Shown here: positions 8,560 to 16,249 of the stretch, one piece after another | Numbering within the stretch: the first letter of the stretch is position 1 | How the letters are laid out: each line of letters opens with the position of its first letter | Assembly (NCBI GenBank): GCA_947372535.1 | Contig: CANBUA010000018.1 | Location: forward strand, 1 to 29,039 | Direction: 5' to 3' | Length of the DNA stretch: 29,039 bases | Origin: Burkholderiales bacterium | GTDB taxonomy: Bacteria; Pseudomonadota; Gammaproteobacteria; Burkholderiales; Burkholderiaceae | Notes under the pieces: model-generated | The model's database searches: none | The model's input: only the letters and a program-made list of their open reading frames with translations | What the model was told of the DNA's origin: nothing | Made by a program: the position numbers and the translations under genes

Positions 8560-9540
8560 ATGATCATCGTCACAGGCGCCACCGGCTTCATCGGCTCCAA
8601 CATCGTGGCCGAACTCAACGCTCAAGGCCGCACCGACCTGCTGCTGGTCGACGACCTGGGCACCCAGGGCAAATGGAAGAACATCGCCAAGCGACGTTTC
8701 CTGGATCTGGTCGATTACCGCGAGCTGGACGCCCTGCTGCCCACACTGGACCGCGCCGACGCTGTCTTCCACATGGGCGCCAACTCGTCCACCACCTCCA
8801 CCAATGGCGACGAGATCCTGCGCGTCAACCTGCACGCCACCATGGCCTGGTGGCAGTGGTGCACCCGCACTGGCACCCCCTTCATCTACGCCTCGTCAGC
8901 CGCCACCTATGGCGACGGTGATCAGGGATTCGACGACAACCAGCACCCCGATGCGCTGGATAAACTCGCCCCGCTGAACCTCTATGGCTGGTCCAAGCAC
9001 CAGTTCGACAAATGGGCGGTGGAGCGCGCGTCCGAAGACAAAGCCCCGCCCCAATGGGCAGGGCTCAAGTTCTTCAATGTCTACGGCCCCAACGAATACC
9101 ACAAGGGCGACATGAAGAGCCTGGTGGCCAAGAACACCGCCCCCATCGCCCAGAGCAGCACCATCAAGTTGTTCAAGTCCTACAAGGACGGCTTTGCCGA
9201 CGGCCAGCAGCTGCGTGATTTCGTCTACGTCAAAGACTGCGTGGCCGTGATGATGTGGCTGATGGCCCACCGCCAGGTCAGCGGCGTGTTCAACCTGGGC
9301 ACGGGCCAGGCCCGTTCGTTTGTTGACCTGATGCAGGCCATCGGCGCGGCCGTACACAAGCCGGTGAACATCGAGTTCGTCGACATGCCCGAAAGCATCC
9401 GCCCCAACTACCAGTACTTCACGCAGGCCAACATGGCCAAGCTGCGGGCCGCCGGCTATGACCGCCCCATGACCTCGCTGGAAGATGGCGTGCGGGATTA
9501 CGTTCAAAGCCACCTGCAGCAAGCCGACCCCTACCGCTGA
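8560..9540 (+). CDS. hldD: ADP-L-glycero-D-manno-heptose 6-epimerase
   Basis: The 326-residue short-chain dehydrogenase-type epimerase converts ADP-D,D-heptose to ADP-L,D-heptose, the final donor for the heptosyltransferases. The NADP-binding loop GATGFIG is at residues 6-12. The stretch LVDDLGTQGKWKN (about 29-41) and ASSAATYG (111-118) are characteristic. The catalytic pair Y142 and K146 lies in YGWSKHQFD. The length is slightly above the E. coli enzyme (310). Its stop is 14 bases before the DUF5672 gene, so all genes from 5753 to 11502 probably form one operon. The alternative symbols rfaD and gmhD are used for the same enzyme. Confidence 0.96.
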   Translation: MIIVTGATGFIGSNIVAELNAQGRTDLLLVDDLGTQGKWKNIAKRRFLDLVDYRELDALLPTLDRADAVFHMGANSSTTSTNGDEILRVNLHATMAWWQWCTRTGTPFIYASSAATYGDGDQGFDDNQHPDALDKLAPLNLYGWSKHQFDKWAVERASEDKAPPQWAGLKFFNVYGPNEYHKGDMKSLVAKNTAPIAQSSTIKLFKSYKDGFADGQQLRDFVYVKDCVAVMMWLMAHRQVSGVFNLGTGQARSFVDLMQAIGAAVHKPVNIEFVDMPESIRPNYQYFTQANMAKLRAAGYDRPMTSLEDGVRDYVQSHLQQADPYR

Positions 9541-9554
9541 GCCGATCAGCGCCC

Positions 9555-10406
9555 ATGCTCTCCGCCCCATTCCCCGCTGCCCACCGCCGTGACCTGCGCC
9601 AGGTCACGCTGTGCTGCGTGGACACCCGCACGCCCGAGCTGGCGCTCTACGCCATGCGCCGTTGCATGGCCCATCTGGCCTTTGCCCGCTGCGTGTTGAT
9701 CAGCACCGACGCCGCCCGCGCGCTTGACCTGGATGGCATCGAGCTCGTCACCATCGCCCCGCTGCGCTCCATTGACGACTACTCGCAGTACGTGCTCAAG
9801 GGCATGGCACCTCTGCTGGACACCAGCCACATGCTGCTCATCCAGTGGGATGGCTTTGTGCGCGACGCACAACTGTGGACCGATGACTTCCTGGCCTTCG
9901 ACTACATCGGCGCACCATGGGTCAGCGGCGAGCTGGCCGGCCAGGTGGGCAACGGTGGCTTCACCCTGCGCTCGCGCAAGCTGCTGCAAGCCTTGCAAAG
10001 CGAGCACCTGGAAGCCCACAACCCTGAAGACCTCTGCCTGGCCATCACCCACCGCGAAACGCTGCAACGTGACTTCGGCATTCGTTTTGCCGATCTGCCC
10101 ACGGCACAACGCTTTGCCTGCGAACGCGGCCCGTGGCGTCCAGCCTTCGGCTTTCATGCGATGTTCAACCTGCCCAATGTGCTCACCGCTGCCGAAATGC
10201 ATGCCTTCATCCAGGCCTTGCCGAGCGAGCTTGCTGGCAGCCCCGATGCCAGGCACCTGATCAAGCGGCTCATCCAGACCGGCCAGCCCGATACCGCCTT
10301 GGCCCTGCTGCGCAAACGCTGCGCCTGCCTGGGCTTCAGCGGCGATGCGATGCGCCTCCACTTGCAGATCACCTGGCAACGGTTGCGCGCCTCCCGTCCG
10401 CGCTGA
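9555..10406 (+). CDS. DUF5672-domain protein, putative glycan-assembly enzyme
   Basis: A 283-residue soluble protein matching, by recognisable motifs, the DUF5672 family: QWDG at 97-100, DYIGAPW at 116-122 and VGNGGFTLRSRK at 131-142. No signal peptide or membrane segment is visible. Family members commonly sit in surface-polysaccharide loci, and the order of these motifs resembles a GT-A type glycosyltransferase (a D-containing core followed by a glycine-rich NGG loop), but a function has not been established to my knowledge. The last 40 residues (around IQTGQPDTALALLRKRC) look helical and TPR-like. It sits 14 bases after hldD and 25 bases before the next GT4 gene, suggesting a role in LPS core or a core modification. 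Confidence 0.8.
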   Translation: MLSAPFPAAHRRDLRQVTLCCVDTRTPELALYAMRRCMAHLAFARCVLISTDAARALDLDGIELVTIAPLRSIDDYSQYVLKGMAPLLDTSHMLLIQWDGFVRDAQLWTDDFLAFDYIGAPWVSGELAGQVGNGGFTLRSRKLLQALQSEHLEAHNPEDLCLAITHRETLQRDFGIRFADLPTAQRFACERGPWRPAFGFHAMFNLPNVLTAAEMHAFIQALPSELAGSPDARHLIKRLIQTGQPDTALALLRKRCACLGFSGDAMRLHLQITWQRLRASRPR

Positions 10407-10431
10407 CCCCCACCACCCCCCATCCGGACCC

Positions 10432-11502
10432 ATGGACACCCGCACACGCAACCTGGGCATCAGCTTCGGCGAACTCCAGCATTTCCACGACGGCTTGGGC
10501 GAATACGCGCGCCAGTTCGGTTTGCAAATCGCCGAAAGAGCGCCTGCCTTGGCCCGGGCCCATGGTGTGCAGGTTCACTTTCATCTGCCCGAGCCATGGC
10601 ATGGCCATTTTGGCGACCAGGTGGCCTACCTGCCTGTCACCCGCCATCAGCGCCACTGGCACAACCCCGGCCTGCGCTTCGATGTCTGGCACAACCTGCA
10701 CCAGCTGATTCGCCAGCGCCCCCCGCTGCGCACGGGCCACTGCATCACCACGCTGCATGACCTCAACATGGCCTATGCCAAGCAAGGCTTTTCGCGCTGG
10801 CGCGCCCTCCAGCGGCAGATCCGCCTGCTGCGCCGCGCCGACGAGATCGTCTGCATCAGTGACCATGTCCTGCATGACCTGCGCCGCCTCACGCCCCTGC
10901 GCACCCCGGCCCACAGGATCTACAACGGTGTCCATGCGCTGAACACCGTGCCTCAAGAAGCGCTGGATCTGCCATCGGGCGGCTTCCTTTTTCACATCGG
11001 GCGCATGACGCCCAACAAGAATGTGCCCTGTCTGATTGATCTGGCCGCCACATGGCCTGAGCAGATGTTCGTGTTCGCGGGGCCCCAGTCGGGCTACACC
11101 GAAGGCTTTCAACGCCAGGCTCAGGAGCGGGGCCTCAACAATGTGCGCTTCTTCTTCAATGTCAGCGAAGGCCAGAAGGCCTGGCTGTATGCCCATTGCG
11201 AAGGCCTGCTGTTCCCCTCCATCACCGAAGGCTTTGGCCTGCCACCGATCGAGGCCATGCTGTTTGGCAAGCCGGTGTACCTCTCAAGCTGCACCAGCCT
11301 GCCGGAAATCGGAGGCCCGGTGGCGCAGTTCTTCGACGCCTTCGATCCACCCAGCATGCGGGCCACGATCGAGCGTGGCCGCGAGGTCGCATCGGCGCCG
11401 GATTTCGCCCAGCGCACCGTGGCCTGGGCCCGGCAATTCAACTGGAACACGTGCGTGGACGCCTACGTCCAACGCTACATCGCCGCCTGGTCCAAGGCCT
11501 GA
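10432..11502 (+). CDS. GT4-family glycosyltransferase
   Basis: A 356-residue GT-B glycosyltransferase. The N-terminal part contains GISFGELQHFHDGLGEYAR, with the acceptor-side glycine loop. The C-terminal domain holds HIGRMTPNKNVPCLI near residues 186-200 and SITEGFGLPPIEAMLFGKP near 263-281, the classic GT4 E-x7-E donor motif, followed by CTSLPEIGG. The pattern resembles mannosyl- or rhamnosyltransferases of LPS and capsule loci, but the donor is not determinable. The ATG at 10432 is preferred because it follows the previous gene closely and starts the conserved domain; the open frame extends upstream into the DUF5672 gene without homology. Its stop abuts the convergent aminotransferase stop with no spacer. 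Confidence 0.87.
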   Translation: MDTRTRNLGISFGELQHFHDGLGEYARQFGLQIAERAPALARAHGVQVHFHLPEPWHGHFGDQVAYLPVTRHQRHWHNPGLRFDVWHNLHQLIRQRPPLRTGHCITTLHDLNMAYAKQGFSRWRALQRQIRLLRRADEIVCISDHVLHDLRRLTPLRTPAHRIYNGVHALNTVPQEALDLPSGGFLFHIGRMTPNKNVPCLIDLAATWPEQMFVFAGPQSGYTEGFQRQAQERGLNNVRFFFNVSEGQKAWLYAHCEGLLFPSITEGFGLPPIEAMLFGKPVYLSSCTSLPEIGGPVAQFFDAFDPPSMRATIERGREVASAPDFAQRTVAWARQFNWNTCVDAYVQRYIAAWSKA

Positions 11503-12618
11503 TCAGCGACGCAGGAACTCGGCACGGATGTCGGCCAGGTCCTGATCGTCCACACCACTGTGGAAGGGCAGGCACAAGACCTGGGACTTCACTTCACTCA
11601 CATAGGGCACATCGCGGGCCGTGTGAATGGGGAAGCCGCGGTAAGGCTCGAAGTCGGTGCAGATCGGGTGGAAGTACTTCCGCGTGAAGATGCCCTGCTG
11701 CTTGAACGCCTCATACACCTGATCCCGCGTGCGGCCATACACCTTGGGATCGATCACCACAGGAAAGTACTGCTCAGAGCTGGTCACACCAGCTTGTGCC
11801 GGCTGAAGTCGAACGCCGGGCAGATCGCCCAGGAACGCGTGATAGCGGCGGCGCAGTGCAGCGCGTCGAGCGCGCTCTTCTCGGACCAGGGGCAGGTTCA
11901 GCAGCCCCACGGCGGCCTGCATCTCATTCATCTTGCCGTTGATGCCCACCGACACCACTTCTTCTTCGTTCTTGATGCCGAAGTTGCGCAAGAAGTAAAT
12001 CGGTGAGCGGTCCTCGACACGGTTGGTGGTGATCAGCCCGCCTTCCAGCGTGTTGAACAGCTTGGTGGCATGGAAGGAAAACACCGACGCATCGCCGAAG
12101 GACCCAATCGAACGGCCGTGAACCATGGTGCCAAACGAGTGGGCCGCGTCGTACATCAGTTTGAGGCCATGGCGATCGGCCACAGCCTGCAGGCCATCGA
12201 GATCGCAGACCGTGCCATAAACGTGCACGCCCAGGATGGCCGACGTCTTGCTCGTGATGGCCTTTTCGACCGATGACGGGTCCAGCGTCAGGGTGTCCGG
12301 AGACACATCGGCAAACACGGGTTTGAGCCCATTCCACGAGATGGCGTGTGCCGTGGCCGCGAAGGTCAACGGCGTGGTGATCACTTCGCTGCCAGGCGGC
12401 AGGTCAAACAACTTGAGCGCCACCAGCAGTGCGATCGTACCGTTGTTGAACAGCATGGCCGTGGGCACATGCAGGTACTCGGACAACTCGGCTTCCAGGC
12501 GCTCGTGCATCGGCCCGCCGTTGGTCAGCATCTTGGTGCGCCAGATTTCGGCCATCAAGCCCTGGAAGTCATTCAGGTCGGGCAGCAACGGCTGCGTCAC
12601 GTAAAGCGGTCTGGACAT
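11503..12618 (-). CDS. DegT/DnrJ/EryC1/StrS-family PLP-dependent sugar aminotransferase
   Basis: The 371-residue protein has the fold-type I aminotransferase features of nucleotide-sugar aminotransferases: NNGTIALLVAL near 58-68 (phosphate-binding turn), YDAAHSFG at 156-163 with D157 pairing with the PLP ring nitrogen, and SFHATKLFNTLEGG at 181-194 with K186 the Schiff-base lysine. The family transfers an amino group from glutamate to a keto-sugar nucleotide. The FHATK-FN-EGG form resembles enzymes making 4-amino-4,6-dideoxyhexoses (VioA/Fdt-like), but regiochemistry cannot be assigned. It is the last gene of the minus-strand operon that also encodes an ATP-grasp ligase, a Gfo/Idh dehydrogenase and a glycosyltransferase, so its keto substrate may come from the dehydrogenase or from a pathway outside the window. 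Confidence 0.9.
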   Translation of the reverse strand: MSRPLYVTQPLLPDLNDFQGLMAEIWRTKMLTNGGPMHERLEAELSEYLHVPTAMLFNNGTIALLVALKLFDLPPGSEVITTPLTFAATAHAISWNGLKPVFADVSPDTLTLDPSSVEKAITSKTSAILGVHVYGTVCDLDGLQAVADRHGLKLMYDAAHSFGTMVHGRSIGSFGDASVFSFHATKLFNTLEGGLITTNRVEDRSPIYFLRNFGIKNEEEVVSVGINGKMNEMQAAVGLLNLPLVREERARRAALRRRYHAFLGDLPGVRLQPAQAGVTSSEQYFPVVIDPKVYGRTRDQVYEAFKQQGIFTRKYFHPICTDFEPYRGFPIHTARDVPYVSEVKSQVLCLPFHSGVDDQDLADIRAEFLRR

Positions 12619-12694
12619 GGCGTCAGCCCGAAGCAGGCTCCGGGTCAGTGGGTATGAAGGTCAAGGATTGAAAGGCCCAAGGCAAGACAAAGAC

Positions 12695-13837
12695 TCACCA
12701 GGCCACATCGTAGGCGTCACGCGCCATGAATGCCTCGTAGTCCTGTCGCAAGGCATCGTTGTTGGCGCTTTCCGTGAACAGGATGCCCGCGCGGTTCCTT
12801 TGCCGTGCGAAAAGATCCTGCCCCATGGACTGGATCGGATAGTAAGCGCGGACGGCCAGGGGCCGCTTCATGCTCAAGCCGTCGAACACGGCGTCGTCCA
12901 TCGAGGTCACCGTGTGACGCAGGACATGGCGTTGCGTGCCCACCGAAGTCGGGTGCCGGGCACCAACAAAGTAAGAGGCATACGCGGCAGCATATTCGTA
13001 GCCGGTGCTGTATTCGATCAACAGGGGGTACAAATCGCCGGGGCAACGACGTGCCAGCTCAACGATGAAAGGCTGCTCGCCATCCAGGATGAACTGGGTA
13101 TGCAACAGGCCATCTTTGAGCTGCAGGGCCGCGCACAGGCGCTCCAGGCTGGACTCCAGTTCACGCGTGCAGGCCAGCGACACGTCATGCACCAGGTGGC
13201 TGGTATCGACCGCAAACGGGTTGGCCGATGAGCCCTCGATCACGTAGAAGGCCTGACGGATGCGCCCGCCCTCGATGAAAGCACTGCAACTGTGCAGCGG
13301 GCCCTGGGAGAAGGTCTCCACCAGCGCCTCGCCCGAACGGCTGGCCTGGCGCCCCGCTTCGAGGGCCAGCGCCAAAGCCGCGCGGTCTTCGCCATCGAAC
13401 ACGGTGATGCCGCGGCCGCTGAAGGCATCAACAGGCTTGCAAATGAAACGACCTGGCCTGGGGAAGGCCTCCGGTGGCACCACCATGGGCGCGGGCAGCT
13501 TCAACTCGGCGCAAATGCGGCGAAAGGCCGCCTTGTTGCACAAGGCGTTGTTGGTCTCTGGCGAATCCATCCACTGGGGGTTCATCCTCAGCGCGAGGCT
13601 GGTGTCCATCGACACGTCGGTGCACCCTGGCACCACCGCTTCGATGTTCAGGCGCTCGACATGGGCACGAACCTCATCCACCCGGCTGTAGTCCTGCTGG
13701 ATCCAACGTTCTCCGGCCTTGCGCGCCAGCAAGTCGGCCTCCCGGTTGCCCATCACCCAGACCTCGTGACCTGCCCGCACCAGATGGTTGTAGATCGGGG
13801 CCGCCGCAAATGCGGCATCCAACAGCAATACTTTCAT
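12695..13837 (-). CDS. ATP-grasp domain ligase of a surface-glycan operon
   Basis: A 380-residue protein with a Rossmann-like pre-ATP-grasp domain (MKVLLLDAAFAAAPIYNHL) and a central ATP-grasp fold. Candidate ATP-binding residues are K102 (NKAAFRR), K134 in FICKPVDAFSGRGI (131-144) and E174 in ALVETF. The metal-binding strand is HTQFILDGEQPFIVELARR (246-264) with E260. ATP-grasp enzymes activate a carboxylate as acyl phosphate and join it to an amine or thiol. The neighbours (sugar aminotransferase 76 bases downstream, Gfo/Idh dehydrogenase 29 bases upstream) suggest amide formation on an amino sugar or uronic acid; this is inference. The tail (residues 270-380) is not recognised. An AAGAGAG Shine-Dalgarno precedes the ATG. 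Confidence 0.82.
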   Translation of the reverse strand: MKVLLLDAAFAAAPIYNHLVRAGHEVWVMGNREADLLARKAGERWIQQDYSRVDEVRAHVERLNIEAVVPGCTDVSMDTSLALRMNPQWMDSPETNNALCNKAAFRRICAELKLPAPMVVPPEAFPRPGRFICKPVDAFSGRGITVFDGEDRAALALALEAGRQASRSGEALVETFSQGPLHSCSAFIEGGRIRQAFYVIEGSSANPFAVDTSHLVHDVSLACTRELESSLERLCAALQLKDGLLHTQFILDGEQPFIVELARRCPGDLYPLLIEYSTGYEYAAAYASYFVGARHPTSVGTQRHVLRHTVTSMDDAVFDGLSMKRPLAVRAYYPIQSMGQDLFARQRNRAGILFTESANNDALRQDYEAFMARDAYDVAW

Positions 13838-13866
13838 GTGTGGGCTCTCTTCAGGATGCCGCCGGA

Positions 13867-14931
13867 TCAGGCTGCATCGGCACCAAAATCAACCACCGAA
13901 CGGGTGGCGATGGAGCGGGTGATGGCCTGGACCACCAACATGTTCATGTAACCGTCGCGTGCGGACACACGCGGCGCGGCCTGACCTCGAATCACCTGGA
14001 CAAAATGAGCCAACTGGCGCGGCAACGGGTCGTCGGGCGTGAAGGCAATGCGCTCCTCGGAGAACGGGTTCCACCACGACGGGTCCACCCCGTCGGCGTA
14101 ATAGCGGGCCTGCATGCTGGGAAAATCCAGCGAGCCGCGGGTGCCGGCAAAGTGGTAGCAGTACTGGTCTGCAAAGTGGGGATAGGACTTGTTCTCTCCA
14201 CTCGTCATTTCCCAACTCTTGCTGCTGGCTCCGGTGTCGGACAACAGGAAGGTGCCCAAGGCGCCATTGACGAACTCCAGGGTGATGGCCACCGTGTCTT
14301 CCACCTCAAACTTGCGCACATTGCGGCCAGCCATCGCAAAGACGCTCCGGATCTCACCGCAGAAATGACGCATCAGCCCGATTTCGTGGATCAGGTTGAT
14401 GAGGATCGGTCCGCCGCCCTTGCGGGTGCGCCAGGCACCCTCGACGAAATAGTGGGCCGGCTTGTAGAACACGGCCGAAGCCTGCATGGCCACCAACTGC
14501 CCGAACCGCTCGGAGCCCAGGAAGCCATCCGCAGCTTCCAGCAAGGGGCTGTAGGTGCGATGGTGCCCGACCAACACCGGCACATGGGCCGTCTCGGCGT
14601 GTCCCATCAGGCGCCGGGCATCATCCAGGTCGTCGGTCACCGGCTTTTCAACCAGGACGGGGATCCGTCGGTCTACGCACAACATGGCCTGTTCGAAGTG
14701 GCAGGCGTTGGGCGAACTGACGATCGCGGCATCCGCCTGGGTGATCGACAGCGCTTGACCCAGATCGGCCAGCAAGGGGGTGGCCAATTCTGCGGCGAAG
14801 GAAACGTTTTCTTCCGTGGGCGGCCCCACCAGCGCGGCAAGCTCGCAATCCGGCCTCGCCCGGATCAAACGGGCGTGCTGTCGACCGATCAGGCCCGGCC
14901 CTGACAGCACGATTTTGACCGCATTGCTCAC
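13867..14931 (-). CDS. Gfo/Idh/MocA-family NAD(P)-dependent sugar oxidoreductase
   Basis: A 354-residue dehydrogenase with an N-terminal Rossmann domain: SGPGLIGRQHARLI (10-23, glycine motif GxGxxG) and VLVEKPVTDD (92-101), where E95-K96-P97 is the family hallmark. The C-terminal alpha/beta domain includes GGGPILINLIHEIG with the catalytic-type histidine expected in this family. Members oxidise or reduce a sugar, nucleotide sugar or inositol hydroxyl. I start at GTG 14931 because a GAGGTG Shine-Dalgarno lies 6 bases upstream; a TTG 30 bases earlier lacks one. The gene sits between a glycosyltransferase-like gene and the ATP-grasp gene. In related operons such dehydrogenases make a 3-keto or uronate precursor for an aminotransferase, and that role is plausible here. 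Confidence 0.88.
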   Translation of the reverse strand: MSNAVKIVLSGPGLIGRQHARLIRARPDCELAALVGPPTEENVSFAAELATPLLADLGQALSITQADAAIVSSPNACHFEQAMLCVDRRIPVLVEKPVTDDLDDARRLMGHAETAHVPVLVGHHRTYSPLLEAADGFLGSERFGQLVAMQASAVFYKPAHYFVEGAWRTRKGGGPILINLIHEIGLMRHFCGEIRSVFAMAGRNVRKFEVEDTVAITLEFVNGALGTFLLSDTGASSKSWEMTSGENKSYPHFADQYCYHFAGTRGSLDFPSMQARYYADGVDPSWWNPFSEERIAFTPDDPLPRQLAHFVQVIRGQAAPRVSARDGYMNMLVVQAITRSIATRSVVDFGADAA

Positions 14932-14963
14932 GAATGACACCTCGATTCCATTTCCGCCCAACC

Positions 14964-15006
14964 CAATCCAGCCCCTTTGACGGGGCTCGGTAATGCGGCT
15001 GGATTG
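14964..15006. repeat. Inverted repeat / nested stem-loop between minus-strand genes
   Basis: A perfect 10-base inverted repeat, CAATCCAGCC at 14964-14973 and GGCTGGATTG at 14997-15006, encloses a second one, AGCCCC at 14970-14975 and GGGGCT at 14982-14987. The outer and inner stems share bases, so they are mutually exclusive hairpins. It lies in the 100-base gap between the glycosyltransferase stop (15032) and the dehydrogenase start (14931). No T-run follows on either strand, so a standard intrinsic terminator is unlikely; an attenuator, a processing site or a protein-binding site remain possible. Confidence 0.55.
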
Positions 15007-15031
15007 TACGTCAGCCCCTCCCCCTAGGCGC

Positions 15032-16249
15032 TCAGTTCAGCACCCTCTCGCGAGGGTAAAGTTCGAACTGTTTCAGGCAAAGTTTCCTGATTTGTTCGAC
15101 ATAATCATCCAAAGAATAAAGTTTCTCATATTCAAGCACGAATTGCCGATTGAGCTCGGCATATGCGGCCGGGTTGGCCTGCAAGGACCGCATGCGGCCC
15201 GATATCTCCGCCACCATTTCATCATCGCTGCCAAAAATATTGGCATACTTCTTGAAATGCTCACCAGGAAAGAAGTCCTCGTTGTAAACAGAGAAACCAA
15301 TTCCGCCTTGATGAATAGGTTGGGCCAGGTAGCCGTCAAACCCTTCGCCAAAGGTGATTGAAAACATGCACCGCGTTGCCAAATCCATGAAGTGATCAAA
15401 GGTGATGCCACGGATTTCCTGCAACTTGAAATCAGGCAACTCTGCCGCGATCCGTTCAAGGCATCTCTGCTTGTGCGGCGCTTCATCGGGCGAATAAATG
15501 ATGAGCTTTTCCTTGTCACCCAAGCTGCTTGCCGGGTAGGAACTCAAATCCGTATAGGCTGGCAACAACAGTGTCGGCAGGTCATAGCGATCGGCCATGT
15601 CCTGATTGAAATATGCGTGATGCGCAACAGACTGAGTCACATTCGGCGTCAACTCACGCAACTTGGCAAAAGCATCTCGCTCCGGCATCAGTTTGATGTT
15701 CTGGTTCAGGATATTGATGTGCAGAGTGTCACGGGATTTTAGGTAGGCGAGCTCAGGGCCATCCAACCCAAAATCAAAGTCTGCCGCAGCATATTCTGGA
15801 ACATGAATGTACAAGTCCCTGACAGCCTGACACCGCAGAAGCTGATCAAATCGAAAGACATGCTCTGAATTTCTGAAATTGGAATTTCTGAAATATGTTT
15901 CGCGCCGAATGGTGGGGCGCGTGATCAAGGCCACTTCATACCCGTGTACGCGCTTGAGCCTCCGCATCTGCCCGATGATCGAGAAGAAGGAAAAAATGCC
16001 GCCACTCATGGCATCGTGCTCTGGCACCAGCACAATCATGAGCTTTTCAGCCGTTTCAATTTCCTTGGGAAACATCAGATCCTGCATGGCCGCCTGAATT
16101 TCATTGGGCGTGCAGTGGCATGAATTGATCTTGTAGTCTTCTCTGTAACGAGACAGAACCTCGTCACGAATCTTTCCGCGCTCAGCTTTTGTTTTCCCCC
16201 GTGCGGCGGCAATATTGGCGTGAATCTTTTGCAATTTCCTCTTGAACAT
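15032..16249 (-). CDS. Putative glycosyltransferase of unknown family, AT-richer than its neighbours
   Basis: A 405-residue protein that I do not place in a named family. The N-terminus is basic and helical (FKRKLQKIHANIAAARGK). A Rossmann-like strand with MIVLVPEHDAMSGGIFSFFS (near 70-90) is followed by a second domain with KLIIYSPDEAPHKQRCLERI, then FSITFGEGFDGYLAQPIHQG, which resembles the donor-binding E-G-F-G region of GT-B enzymes. This supports a glycosyltransferase-like fold. The ATG at 16249 is chosen because the frame upstream has no sensible sequence. The gene and its flanks are clearly richer in A and T, and in Phe, Lys, Ile and Asn codons, than the rest of the window, suggesting recent transfer. 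It is the first gene of the minus-strand operon ending in the aminotransferase. Confidence 0.72.
   Translation of the reverse strand: MFKRKLQKIHANIAAARGKTKAERGKIRDEVLSRYREDYKINSCHCTPNEIQAAMQDLMFPKEIETAEKLMIVLVPEHDAMSGGIFSFFSIIGQMRRLKRVHGYEVALITRPTIRRETYFRNSNFRNSEHVFRFDQLLRCQAVRDLYIHVPEYAAADFDFGLDGPELAYLKSRDTLHINILNQNIKLMPERDAFAKLRELTPNVTQSVAHHAYFNQDMADRYDLPTLLLPAYTDLSSYPASSLGDKEKLIIYSPDEAPHKQRCLERIAAELPDFKLQEIRGITFDHFMDLATRCMFSITFGEGFDGYLAQPIHQGGIGFSVYNEDFFPGEHFKKYANIFGSDDEMVAEISGRMRSLQANPAAYAELNRQFVLEYEKLYSLDDYVEQIRKLCLKQFELYPRERVLN
15867..15896. repeat. 15-base tandem duplication within the glycosyltransferase-like gene
   Basis: The 13-mer GAATTTCTGAAAT occurs at 15867-15879 and again at 15882-15894, a period of 15 bases. 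In the minus-strand gene this encodes two copies of the unit FRNS(N/E), so the duplication preserves the frame. It is a candidate site for slippage that adds or removes five residues. Confidence 0.6.

Noticed and set aside
7351..8835. 494-codon minus-strand open frame opposite msbA and hldD
   Set aside because: It crosses two well-supported genes on the other strand and has the composition of an antisense high-GC frame.
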